From Sphingobacteriales bacterium (GTDB lineage: Bacteria; Bacteroidota; Bacteroidia; Chitinophagales; Chitinophagaceae), in assembly GCA_016192105.1 (NCBI GenBank), contig JACPUV010000046.1, positions 1-64,000 of the forward strand: 64,000 nt of DNA, given 5' to 3'. Both the position numbers and the translations under genes were made by a program. Below, piece after piece: positions 27,428-36,655 of this stretch. Position 1 is the stretch's first letter, and each line of letters begins with the position of its first letter. Below the pieces are notes generated by a model. The model had not been told where the DNA came from and did not search any database. It was given only the letters and a program-made list of their open reading frames with translations.

Positions 27428-29029
27428 TCAGGGCATCTTCATCACACTGATCACCTTCTGCAAGGACTTATTCTGCAACCGCAGGAAATAAACTCCCGAA
27501 GCCAGTCCGTCGTTATAGATATCAATATTGTATGTGCCTGCGGCATAGTCCTGGCTGGTCAGCACTTTAACCACCCGGCCCAGGGCATCGATCTGCTGGA
27601 CGAGGGTATGGCCACCTGTAGTTGAGAACTGGATGGTCGCATTAATTGAATACGGGCTGGGCCACATTTTCAGCAGCAGCTGAGCTGAATTGTTGTTGGT
27701 ATCATTCGGATCATCGGGTACACCGCAGGGACCGGTGATGAGTGGCAGGGACTGGTAATGCTGTAACAGGATGGAGTCCAGCGCCGGTTGTTTTACACAA
27801 AACCATTGTTCCAGCACGGAAGCATACACGCTCCGGAAATCATACTGGAACGGAATATTGTTCACCACCTGTATATCGGCCGGTATCTCGGGGCTGGTGC
27901 CGAGTATTCCTTTTTTCGCGTTTTTCCCGAACAGGATCAGGGGGGCCGCGGCGCCATGGTCCGTACCCAGGCTGGCATTGGATTTGATCCGCCGCCCGAA
28001 TTCCGAAAAGGTCATACCCATTACGCGTTCATCCAGTCCCATTAATTCAAGATCGTTTTGGAAAGCGCTGATGGCGCCCGAAAGATCTTTCATCAAACGG
28101 GCATGCATACCCGTAGTAGTATCACTGGCGTTGACCTGTTTTTTATGGGTGTCGAAACTGCCCATCGTAACCGTGTACACCCTTGTCTTTAAGCCGCCCC
28201 GGATCAGGCGGGCCACGATCTTTAATTGTTCGGCCAGCCCGTTTTCAGCGGGATAGGCAGCCATCGTGGCGGCCCGCTGGTAAGCCGCCCGGATGATATC
28301 CGAATAGATCTTGGTTTTTTCAGCGATCACCCGGAGAAATTTCAGTTCTTTATTCGCGGGCGCTGAATTCAGCGGGTAATCAGAAAAAGGATTGGCGAAC
28401 GTATAGATCTTTTCGGGGTTGGTAATGGATAAGCCCATGGAATAGATCTCACCCTGTACGGTTAATGTCGGGAAATTACTGATCTGGATCGCCAGCGGGT
28501 CGGGCATTGTGGTATCGGGATAGGCATCGGGGTAACCCGGGTATTCGCTTTCGAGATAACGCCCCATCCAACCGGTTTTTACCCGCTCTCTCCGGTTGGT
28601 CCGGGTATCGGCACTGTTCCAGATATCGGTTGACCGGAAATGGGAAAAATTAGGGTTATCATATCCGACCGACTGCACAATACTCATTTTCCCTTCATTG
28701 AACATCGTCTGCAGGGAGGTCATGGCCGGGTGCAGACCGGATTTATCGGTACCATCTAACCGCAGTACCTGGCTTTGCGGTAAGGCAATATTGGTGCGGG
28801 CATTATAATAGTTACCATATACATCGAGGGGGATCACCATATTGAGCCCGTCATTGCCACCAGCCAGTTGTACCAGTACAAAAACGTGATCGGTATCGGT
28901 AAGCGTATGCTCCAGTAACCGGGCCAGGGGACTTTCCGCCCCGCTGGCGGTAAACGAAAAGCCATTCAGCAGCCCGGGCAGGGTTACGGCGAGGGGGACG
29001 GTATTGCGGATAAAATGTCTGCGGTTCAT
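27428..29029 (-). CDS. DUF1501 protein with T9SS type A sorting domain
   Basis: About 533 residues from the ATG at 29029, chosen because MNRRHFIRNTVPLAV is a twin-arginine-type signal; the longer in-frame opening would overlap the DUF1800 gene. The DUF1501 domain shows VLVQLAGGNDGLNMVIPL near the start, GWMGRYLE, SFDTHKKQ and MTFSEFGRR, with TDHGAAAPLILFG near residue 360; the fold belongs to the alkaline-phosphatase superfamily. The last 80 residues are a type A T9SS tail (QIDALGRVVKVL, YNIDIYNDGLASGVYFLRL) that would carry the protein across the outer membrane. The partner DUF1800 gene lies 29 bp upstream. Export through Tat and then T9SS is implied by the two signals but not proven. Confidence 0.87.
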   Translation of the reverse strand: MNRRHFIRNTVPLAVTLPGLLNGFSFTASGAESPLARLLEHTLTDTDHVFVLVQLAGGNDGLNMVIPLDVYGNYYNARTNIALPQSQVLRLDGTDKSGLHPAMTSLQTMFNEGKMSIVQSVGYDNPNFSHFRSTDIWNSADTRTNRRERVKTGWMGRYLESEYPGYPDAYPDTTMPDPLAIQISNFPTLTVQGEIYSMGLSITNPEKIYTFANPFSDYPLNSAPANKELKFLRVIAEKTKIYSDIIRAAYQRAATMAAYPAENGLAEQLKIVARLIRGGLKTRVYTVTMGSFDTHKKQVNASDTTTGMHARLMKDLSGAISAFQNDLELMGLDERVMGMTFSEFGRRIKSNASLGTDHGAAAPLILFGKNAKKGILGTSPEIPADIQVVNNIPFQYDFRSVYASVLEQWFCVKQPALDSILLQHYQSLPLITGPCGVPDDPNDTNNNSAQLLLKMWPSPYSINATIQFSTTGGHTLVQQIDALGRVVKVLTSQDYAAGTYNIDIYNDGLASGVYFLRLQNKSLQKVISVMKMP

Positions 29030-29058
29030 GGTTGTTTTTTTACGGGATGAATCGGGTA

Positions 29059-30696
29059 TCAGCATAAATGGAATTCGGGTAAGTTCATCAGGAACCGGAA
29101 CAGCTCCTTTAAAGAGGAGTCGATGACTGCATTGTTATTGCTGTTCCAGGCATTGGTCCAGATGGTATCATCCATTGTATTATTGGTCAGGAAATGGGTT
29201 TTGACATAGGTCTTTGAATTACCGGATAAGGGATACCGCAGTAACAAAGCGGTTATATCGCTGATCAGCTGGTTCGGATCGGCCGGGTTGGATGAATAAG
29301 CGGCGAAGGCCCGTACATTGATCACCGAATCTGCTACGAGGGCATCTGTAAAATCAGCCCGCTTGGGAAGAGAATTGCTGTTTACCCATAATTCATAATG
29401 CATGGGTTCCTGGTAATACGAAGGCCAGCCCGAAACATCCGGCGGCTGGAATAACTGCTGCTGCATTTCGGCGGCCCGGGAATATATGTTTTTAAACAGG
29501 GGGTAACCGGTTGTGTACTCGGTGTAGGCGGGGAAGGGTACATTGAATTCCCGTAAAGTGCCTGCAATGATATCAAAGGGGCTTTTGATATAACAGGCCT
29601 GGTTGAGGGGTTCAAAGAAATGCTCGCTTTTGAAGAGCAGCGCCAGGGCGGGCTTTACATCATAATTCGTATTTTTCAGTACGTCCGCCATGGGGACGAT
29701 GACTTCCGTTTCCACCGTTTCGCTGATATCATAATACACGAACCATTTGTACAGTTTGCGGCAAAGAAAACGGGCAGCTTCCGTGGTATTGAAGATCATG
29801 TCCACCAGGGCATCCAGTTCCTGGTAGGTATTGCTGCTCCCGCTGATCGTGGTAGTATTATAAAAGGCCGAGAACGTTTTATTCCCGGTATCATGGGACC
29901 CGGTATCCAGGTAGGAACCCAGCGGGTCATCGTTGATCCGCCAGCCGGTGAGCACCCGGGCCGCTGCCATCACATCCTCCTCGGTATAGAGGGAATCATT
30001 GCCCTTCCCGATGGAAAATAATTCCTGTAATTCCCGTGCATAGTTCTCATCGGGGGCCTGTTTGGAATTCAGGTAGCCGTTGAGGTGGATCAGCATGGCC
30101 GGGTCGATGGTCACTTCCCGCACCAGGGTCTTGAAACTTCCCAGGGCATTGCTGCGCAGCAGCTGGTGGTGACGGTAAAGAAAAGCCGCATTTTCCACTT
30201 CGGATTCCTGGATGGAGAAATGATGATGCCAGAAGAGAACCATTTTTTCCTGGATGCTCCGTTGCTGGTTCAGGATCAGCCCGGTCCACCATTTTTTCAG
30301 GCTGTCAACCCGCCGGCTATTGATCTGGCTGCGTATTTCCGGGGCACTGGCCATATTGGGATCATTGACCCAGGTTTGCCCGATGGCCACGCCCAGGTCA
30401 TCATAGAAAACGCCTTCTTCTTCCAGCAGGCCGTAATCCCTTACCGGGGGAGCCGGTGCGGGGGGTGTATTGAGCAATTCATCCACGGCCGCATCCGGTG
30501 ACAGGGAAAGAAAATGGTCCAGGTCCTGTTTGCGGGCGCCGAACATCGTGCGTTTCAGTAAGTGACTTACTTCGTTCACGGTCCAGGGGCCGCTGTACGG
30601 AGCCAGTCCTGCGAATAACTGATTCCGTTTTTTCCCTCCCGTTTTTTTGTCGCGAAGATGCCTGTTTGCTGTTTTGAAAAAATCTCTCCTGTCCAT
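29059..30696 (-). CDS. DUF1800 domain-containing protein
   Basis: A 545-residue member of the DUF1800 family, nearly always encoded next to DUF1501. Typical segments are NEVSHLLKRTMFGAR near residue 60, KMVLFWHHHFS near 160, NYARELQELFSIG near 220, AARVLTGWR and FLCRKLYKWFVYYD. The N-terminus has an RR pair (MDRRDFFK) but no hydrophobic segment follows, and no T9SS tail is present at the C-terminus (NLPEFHLC). It may therefore stay inside the cell or be exported together with DUF1501; that is inference. The biochemical function of the family is unknown. Confidence 0.88.
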   Translation of the reverse strand: MDRRDFFKTANRHLRDKKTGGKKRNQLFAGLAPYSGPWTVNEVSHLLKRTMFGARKQDLDHFLSLSPDAAVDELLNTPPAPAPPVRDYGLLEEEGVFYDDLGVAIGQTWVNDPNMASAPEIRSQINSRRVDSLKKWWTGLILNQQRSIQEKMVLFWHHHFSIQESEVENAAFLYRHHQLLRSNALGSFKTLVREVTIDPAMLIHLNGYLNSKQAPDENYARELQELFSIGKGNDSLYTEEDVMAAARVLTGWRINDDPLGSYLDTGSHDTGNKTFSAFYNTTTISGSSNTYQELDALVDMIFNTTEAARFLCRKLYKWFVYYDISETVETEVIVPMADVLKNTNYDVKPALALLFKSEHFFEPLNQACYIKSPFDIIAGTLREFNVPFPAYTEYTTGYPLFKNIYSRAAEMQQQLFQPPDVSGWPSYYQEPMHYELWVNSNSLPKRADFTDALVADSVINVRAFAAYSSNPADPNQLISDITALLLRYPLSGNSKTYVKTHFLTNNTMDDTIWTNAWNSNNNAVIDSSLKELFRFLMNLPEFHLC

Positions 30697-30722
30697 ATCG
30701 TGAGGTTTATATTGTTGCCTGC

Positions 30723-32669
30723 TCAGCGGATCAGTACAAAAGTTCCTTTCTGCTGATGCGTTTTATTTTGCAAGTCTTTATACTCTACCAGGTAAATGAA
30801 CACACTGGCAGGTTGTGTTTCTCCTTTGTAACGTCCGTTCCACCGTTGCTCCATCGCCGAACTTTGGAAGACGACTTCCCCGTTCCGGTTGAAGATCTGC
30901 AGCCGGTATCCATCGGGCACCTTACCCAGCGGACCGAAATAATCATTCAGCCCGTCGCCATTGGGTGTAAAGCCACCGGGAACGGCCACCAGTGCATCAT
31001 TTAGTACGACTACCGTAAACTGGTCACTGACCCTGCATCCCTGCGGGGATTCGTTAACGGCGGTATATACGGTTGTAATGGCCGGTGTTGCAAGCGGATC
31101 AGTACAGTGGGTGCAACTGAGGGTGGGATGCGGATTCCAGCTGATGCTGCCATTCCCGTTTGTATGAAGGGTAATGCTTTGTCCCGCGAAAATGGTATCG
31201 GCTCTTCGTACACCGTCGAAGGGGCCACTGAGCGGTACGGGATTGTATTTTATAATTGCAGAATCATGGCCGCAGATATCCGGAATGGTATCTTCGAAAG
31301 GAATAAAGCCGGCGATACTGCATACGGCTGAATCCTGACCGGAGCGTTCCGGTATCTTTAATTTGATCACGGCAAAATCTGCATCTCCCTGTGCATTGGT
31401 AAAGTCTCCGTCTCCGGAACCGGAATCTCCGGCGAGGTAATATTCATCTTTATTCGGGTGACGGATCATTGAACGAAGGTGATCATTGCCGCTGCCACCC
31501 CAGTGTTTTTTCCAGGTCAGGTTGCCGGCTGCACTGAGTTTAATGGTCCAGAAATCCCCTTCTCCCAGCGAACCGGCGGCATCCCCGTCGTCTGAGTAGG
31601 TAATTCCCCCGATGATATAGCTGCTGTCTTTATCGGTAATGATCGTTTTCGCATAGTCCGCATCGGTACCACCCAGTACTTTTTGCCAGTTGAGTTTTCC
31701 TTTTTGAGTAACATTGATGATCCAGTAATCCTGGCTGCCTTTGGCGCCGGATACATCCCCGTCGCCGGAGGTGGTGTAGCCGGCGAGTGCCAGCGAACCA
31801 TCAGCGCCTTTGGTCATACAATAGGCCACATCATTTTGGGAACCACCATAGATCTTGCTCAGGATCTTATTCCCGTTGGGATCCAGGACCAGCAGCCAGA
31901 CATCATAGTTTTTCTGGCTGGGGGGAATATCACCGTCCACGGAGTTGGTAAAGCCGGCCGCGTAGATAGTGCCGTTGATGATTTCGAGGTCGAAGAGTTC
32001 TTCGTTTTTGCTGCCGCCAAAGCATTTGCTCCAGAGGAGGTTCCCGGTTGCGCCGATCTTCATCAGTACGCCATCTGTATAAGTACCGCTGCTGTGGTTG
32101 TTCCGGATATCACCATCATTCGATGTGGAAGAGGCGGCAATAAGAAAGCTGCCGTCCTTCAGGGCTTCCAGGTGATTGCCGATATCGAGCCCGGAGCCGC
32201 CATAGCGTTTTTGCCATTCAACTGAACCGGTGGCGGATAATTTGAGCAGCCAGATATCTTTTGTACCGCCATAGCCGGCAATGACATCCCCGTCAGTGGA
32301 ATTGGTTTCACCCAGCACCAGGTAACCCCCGTCGCTGGTCTGCAGGATATCCCGGGCGGTTTCATAACCGGTACCACCCACCGATTTTTCCCATTGGATC
32401 TGTCCGCATTTGTCCAGTTTCAGCACCCAGAGATCCCAGTAGTCGCGGTTGGGTTGTGGACTGATATCCCCGTTTTTTGAATCGGTGTAGCCGGCGCTGA
32501 TGGTGCCTCCGTCAGCCGTAAACTTAATGGCAAATGGAATGTCCACCTGCCCGCCTCCGTAATGCGTGGCCCATTGGAGCGGGGGTACCTGCGCGGGGCA
32601 GGACAGCGAAAAAAGAAAAATGAGTACAAGAAGAAGTTGGTATTTGTTTCTCACAAGATGAGGTTTCAT
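30723..32669 (-). CDS. Repeat-rich surface protein with T9SS type B (gliding motility) CTD
   Basis: A 648-residue exported protein (signal MKPHLVRNKYQLLLVLIFLFSLSC ends near a Cys, though SCPAQ is also a normal cleavage region). Residues 30-435 hold seven repeats of about 55 residues, each with a W..xYGG or GG start and a DGD followed by W..KL core (for example DGDVIAGYGGTKDIWLLKL). They look like propeller blades of the SBBP or delta-60 type. A PKD-like HYR segment (LSCTHCTDPLATPAITTVYT) precedes the type B sorting domain (VPGGFTPNGDGLNDYF, LQIFNRNGEVVFQS, WNGRYKG, KGTFVLIR). Likely a cell-surface adhesin or binding protein; the ligand is unknown. Confidence 0.88.
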   Translation of the reverse strand: MKPHLVRNKYQLLLVLIFLFSLSCPAQVPPLQWATHYGGGQVDIPFAIKFTADGGTISAGYTDSKNGDISPQPNRDYWDLWVLKLDKCGQIQWEKSVGGTGYETARDILQTSDGGYLVLGETNSTDGDVIAGYGGTKDIWLLKLSATGSVEWQKRYGGSGLDIGNHLEALKDGSFLIAASSTSNDGDIRNNHSSGTYTDGVLMKIGATGNLLWSKCFGGSKNEELFDLEIINGTIYAAGFTNSVDGDIPPSQKNYDVWLLVLDPNGNKILSKIYGGSQNDVAYCMTKGADGSLALAGYTTSGDGDVSGAKGSQDYWIINVTQKGKLNWQKVLGGTDADYAKTIITDKDSSYIIGGITYSDDGDAAGSLGEGDFWTIKLSAAGNLTWKKHWGGSGNDHLRSMIRHPNKDEYYLAGDSGSGDGDFTNAQGDADFAVIKLKIPERSGQDSAVCSIAGFIPFEDTIPDICGHDSAIIKYNPVPLSGPFDGVRRADTIFAGQSITLHTNGNGSISWNPHPTLSCTHCTDPLATPAITTVYTAVNESPQGCRVSDQFTVVVLNDALVAVPGGFTPNGDGLNDYFGPLGKVPDGYRLQIFNRNGEVVFQSSAMEQRWNGRYKGETQPASVFIYLVEYKDLQNKTHQQKGTFVLIR

Positions 32670-32758
32670 TACAGGAATGGCCCGCCATCTGGTGCAAGGA
32701 TTATGCTATGATTGGTTTTTTGGGGAAAAGTTTTTACTTAACGGGCATGGATTTTTAC

Positions 32759-33403
32759 TCAGCGTTTTTCCTGCTGGTAATAACGGCAGGCGGGCTGAAG
32801 TCCGCAATCCGCGCATTTGGGGTTGCGGGCCAGGCAGGTATAACGCCCATGGAGGATCAGCCAGTGATGCGCTTTATGGATCTGGGCTTCGGGAATATTT
32901 TTTACCAGCAGTTTTTCAACAGCCAGCGGGGTGGAAGCGGTTTGAGGTACGAGGCCAATCCGTTTGCTGACCCGGAACACATGGGTATCCACGGCCATAT
33001 TGGGCTGCTGGTCTATGACCGAAGTGATCACATTGGCAGTTTTCCGGCCCACACCCGGTAACTGCACCAGTTCCTCCACAGTCAGGGGGATCTTCCCACC
33101 GAATTGGGCAATCACCTTATCCGCCATGCCGATCAGGTGCTTTGTCTTGTTATTGGGATAGGAAATACTTCGGATCAGTGGAAACAGTTCTTCAAATGTC
33201 GCTTGGGACAGGGCCCGGGCATCGGGGTATTTTGCAAAGATCGCCGGGGTGGTCAGGTTCACTCTTTTGTCGGTACACTGCGCGGATAATATAACGGCAA
33301 CCAGTAACTGGTAAGCATTGTCATAACGGAGTTCAGTCGCTGCTTCCGGTACATGTTCCCGGAAATAGGCGATCACAAATGCATATCGTTCAGAACGGGT
33401 CAT
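32759..33403 (-). CDS. nth: Endonuclease III (DNA glycosylase/AP lyase)
   Basis: The ATG at 33403 gives 214 residues, the normal length for Nth; the longer upstream frame (to 33679) is intergenic and would add about 90 residues without family resemblance. The helix-hairpin-helix LPGVGRKTAN contains catalytic Lys121, and Asp139 lies in AVDTHVFRV. The C-terminal 4Fe-4S cluster ligands are Cys190, Cys197, Cys200 and Cys206 (CX6CX2CX5C). It removes oxidised pyrimidines in base-excision repair. It has no neighbour in an obvious operon. Confidence 0.96.
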   Translation of the reverse strand: MTRSERYAFVIAYFREHVPEAATELRYDNAYQLLVAVILSAQCTDKRVNLTTPAIFAKYPDARALSQATFEELFPLIRSISYPNNKTKHLIGMADKVIAQFGGKIPLTVEELVQLPGVGRKTANVITSVIDQQPNMAVDTHVFRVSKRIGLVPQTASTPLAVEKLLVKNIPEAQIHKAHHWLILHGRYTCLARNPKCADCGLQPACRYYQQEKR

Positions 33404-33447
33404 GGTGCAAGATAAGGGTGAATGAGGAACGGCGAGTGGGGTCTTCA

Positions 33448-33482
33448 ATGAAAATTGAGCGTTGAGTATTGAGCATTGAGCC
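33448..33482. repeat. Heptad tandem repeat TTGAGNN
   Basis: Four tandem 7-bp units, TTGAGCG, TTGAGTA, TTGAGCA and TTGAGCC, occupy 33455-33482, preceded by a GAA in phase at 33450. GAG recurs every 7 bp at 33457, 33464, 33471 and 33478. The array lies in the 230-bp gap upstream of nth, which otherwise holds a terminator and no gene. Related arrays lie at 21666 and 37965. Confidence 0.75.
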
Positions 33483-33575
33483 TTCCCGGGGGAGCGGGAA
33501 ATCGGTATTACTAGAGGTAGGTGGTAGCCAGCTAACAACCTGCCTACTTGTCTCGCGTCGAAACGGGCTGACAAC

Positions 33576-33605
33576 AAAAAAAAAGCATCCCGTTTACCGG
33601 AATGC
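33576..33605 (-). terminator. Intrinsic terminator of the 77-residue protein gene
   Basis: On the minus strand GCATTCCGG and CGGGATGC form an imperfect stem around TAAA and are followed by nine T (33584-33576). It lies 28 bp past the stop codon at 33633. Confidence 0.75.
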
Positions 33606-33632
33606 GAATTCGTTAAGAACAGCGGTTGGGAA

Positions 33633-33866
33633 TTATTGCACTTCCTGTGCAGCCTGTTCGCGGGCATAGTTGAGTACATTCAGTACTACAGCTGTGCGGG
33701 GTGATTCTTTGATCTTGTCAAGCCGTTGCATGGAAGCTTTGAGTACACTCATTTTTTCACGCAGGGTCCAGTCTTTCTCCAGGGCTTTTTCAATGGCCTT
33801 TGTTTGAGCAGAACTTGTTTCCTTGTACAAATACAATAATAAATCCTCAGGTGTAAAGTTTGTCAT
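33633..33866 (-). CDS. Conserved small protein, anti-sigma-like (77 aa)
   Basis: Start taken at the ATG at 33866 (MTNFTPEDLLLYLYKE); a TTG two codons upstream is possible. The N-terminal EDLLLYLYKETS followed by KAIEKALEKDWTLREKMSVLKA is the same DLxxYLxxE-like plan as the cytosolic ends of Bacteroidota anti-sigma factors, but there is no transmembrane segment and no zinc site. The rest is helical and charged. It has its own terminator, and no sigma gene lies beside it. The function is unknown; the reading as a real gene rests on codon composition, the terminator and resemblance to small proteins familiar from Chitinophagaceae. Confidence 0.7.
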   Translation of the reverse strand: MTNFTPEDLLLYLYKETSSAQTKAIEKALEKDWTLREKMSVLKASMQRLDKIKESPRTAVVLNVLNYAREQAAQEVQ

Positions 33867-33977
33867 TAGCAAACCAATTAAGTTGTCCAGAAATTTGATG
33901 TTGTCCGTCAGTAACTGAGATAGTACGAATGTCCGGTATTTAAACGGGGTGGGGATTGCCTTATTGTGTGGGAATTC

Positions 33978-34292
33978 CTAATTCTTCGAATTATCGGGTT
34001 TTTCCGGTACCAGGAACAGCTCTTCATTCTCCCTTTTCATCAGGTATTTTTCCCTGGCATAGCGTTCCAGGGTGGCAGGATTGTTCTTAAGTGCTTCTAA
34101 TTCTTTACGTTCTGCAGCAATCTGGGTACTGTAATATTGCTTGCTTTTCTCCAGTTCCCGGAGCTCCCGGCGCCGGTCCAGCTGGGTGAAAAAATCATTT
34201 TTGTCCAGGAACAGGACCACCACACAAAAACTGGCAAAGGCAATAAAATATTTATTCCTGAGCCAGGCGGGGATGTGGGTGAGTAGTTTCAT
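33978..34292 (-). CDS. Septum formation initiator family protein (FtsB/DivIC-like)
   Basis: A 104-residue bitopic membrane protein: a short cytosolic N-terminus (MKLLTHIPAWLRNKY), one membrane helix (FIAFASFCVVVLFL) and a periplasmic coiled coil (LRELEKSKQYYSTQIAAERKE) ending in the FtsB/DivIC-type LERYAREKYLMKRENEELFLV motif. It would join the FtsQLB-like divisome core. It lies 71 bp downstream of eno on the same strand, with a 10-bp inverted repeat between them, and may be co-transcribed. Confidence 0.9.
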   Translation of the reverse strand: MKLLTHIPAWLRNKYFIAFASFCVVVLFLDKNDFFTQLDRRRELRELEKSKQYYSTQIAAERKELEALKNNPATLERYAREKYLMKRENEELFLVPEKPDNSKN

Positions 34293-34317
34293 TGGACGCT
34301 TGCCGGTTTTTGAAAGT

Positions 34318-34350
34318 GGGGTATAGCAACAGGAACTGCGGCTATACCCC
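34318..34350. repeat. 10-bp inverted repeat between eno and the ftsB-like gene
   Basis: GGGGTATAGC (34318-34327) and GCTATACCCC (34341-34350) are perfect complements with a 13-nt loop. No T run follows on either strand, so it is not a standard terminator. It could be an RNA-stability or processing hairpin, or an attenuator between eno and the division gene. Confidence 0.5.
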
Positions 34351-34363
34351 GCTTTGCGGTCAA

Positions 34364-35662
<1,299 letters not shown>

Positions 35663-36586
35663 TTATTTTGAATGAATAGTAGCTGTTTGCGTCAGGGCCC
35701 GGAAGATATCTTCCAGCCGCTGGTTTTCACTTTGCAAAGAAACGATGTTGAGGTTGTGCTGCAAAGCAAGCGACAATATTTGTTTGCGTAACTGATCAGA
35801 ATCATGGGTGGCTAACTGCCAGTTGTTCGTCTCCGATTTAATAATTCCTGTTACAGCAGGTAGCTTTTCCAGCAGGGAGCGATCGACTGTTTCTTTAAAT
35901 GAAACACTGACTGTTTCGGCTGAAGCGGATTTACGCAGGTTTTCCAGGGTATCATCCGCCACCAGGTTGCCCTTATTAATGATGATCACCCGGTCGCAGA
36001 TCGCTTCCACCTCCTGCAGGATATGCGAGGAGAACAAGACCGTTTTATCCTGGCCCTGTTTTTTGATCACCTCGCGGATCTCGATGATCTGGTTGGGGTC
36101 GAGCCCGGAAGTGGGTTCATCCAGTATCAGCACTTCGGGATCATGTATCAGCGCGGCCGCCAGTCCTACCCGTTGTTTATAGCCTTTTGACAATTGCCCG
36201 ATCTTTTTTTTGGCCTCGGGTGTTAACCCCACTGTTTTGATCACTTTCTCCACTGCTTCAGCCTTATCGGGCAGCCGGTGCAGGCCCGCAATAAAAAAGA
36301 GGTATTCCCGCACATACATATCATAATAAAGGGCGTTGAGTTCAGGAAGATAACCGATCTTTTTCCGGGTCTCCAGGGGGGACTCGGCCACATTGATCCC
36401 GCAAACCCAGGCCTCACCGCCCGTGGGTTGCAGGTAGCCGGTGATGATCTTCATGGTGGTGGACTTGCCGGCGCCATTTGGACCCAGGAATCCCACAATC
36501 TCCCCTTTGCCTGCTGTAAACGATAGTTGGTTCACCGCTTTTTGCTCCCCGTATTCTTTAAGCAGGTTTTTGACTTGGATGGACAT
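35663..36586 (-). CDS. gldA: ABC transporter ATP-binding protein GldA-like
   Basis: A 307-residue ABC ATPase with Walker A GPNGAGKST (residues 35-43), signature LSKGYKQRVGLAAAL, Walker B VLILDEPTSGLD and the H-loop SSHIL. The C-terminal extension with FKETVDRSLLEKL and the closing LEDIFRALT match GldA, the ATPase of the gliding-motility and T9SS-linked GldAFG transporter of Bacteroidota. The permease genes gldF and gldG are not next to it, so the assignment relies on sequence, and a general drug or polysaccharide ABC ATPase is the alternative. It lies 9 bp upstream of eno. Confidence 0.8.
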   Translation of the reverse strand: MSIQVKNLLKEYGEQKAVNQLSFTAGKGEIVGFLGPNGAGKSTTMKIITGYLQPTGGEAWVCGINVAESPLETRKKIGYLPELNALYYDMYVREYLFFIAGLHRLPDKAEAVEKVIKTVGLTPEAKKKIGQLSKGYKQRVGLAAALIHDPEVLILDEPTSGLDPNQIIEIREVIKKQGQDKTVLFSSHILQEVEAICDRVIIINKGNLVADDTLENLRKSASAETVSVSFKETVDRSLLEKLPAVTGIIKSETNNWQLATHDSDQLRKQILSLALQHNLNIVSLQSENQRLEDIFRALTQTATIHSK

Positions 36587-36655
36587 ACTGCAAACCTACA
36601 TAAAATTGACATTGCTTAATTTGCAGTCATACCGGAACACTAAATAAGCATCTAA

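Noticed and set aside
33404..33679. N-terminal extension of endonuclease III
   Set aside because: It would add about 90 residues made from intergenic DNA that includes the heptad repeat and a terminator; the ATG at 33403 gives the normal family length.
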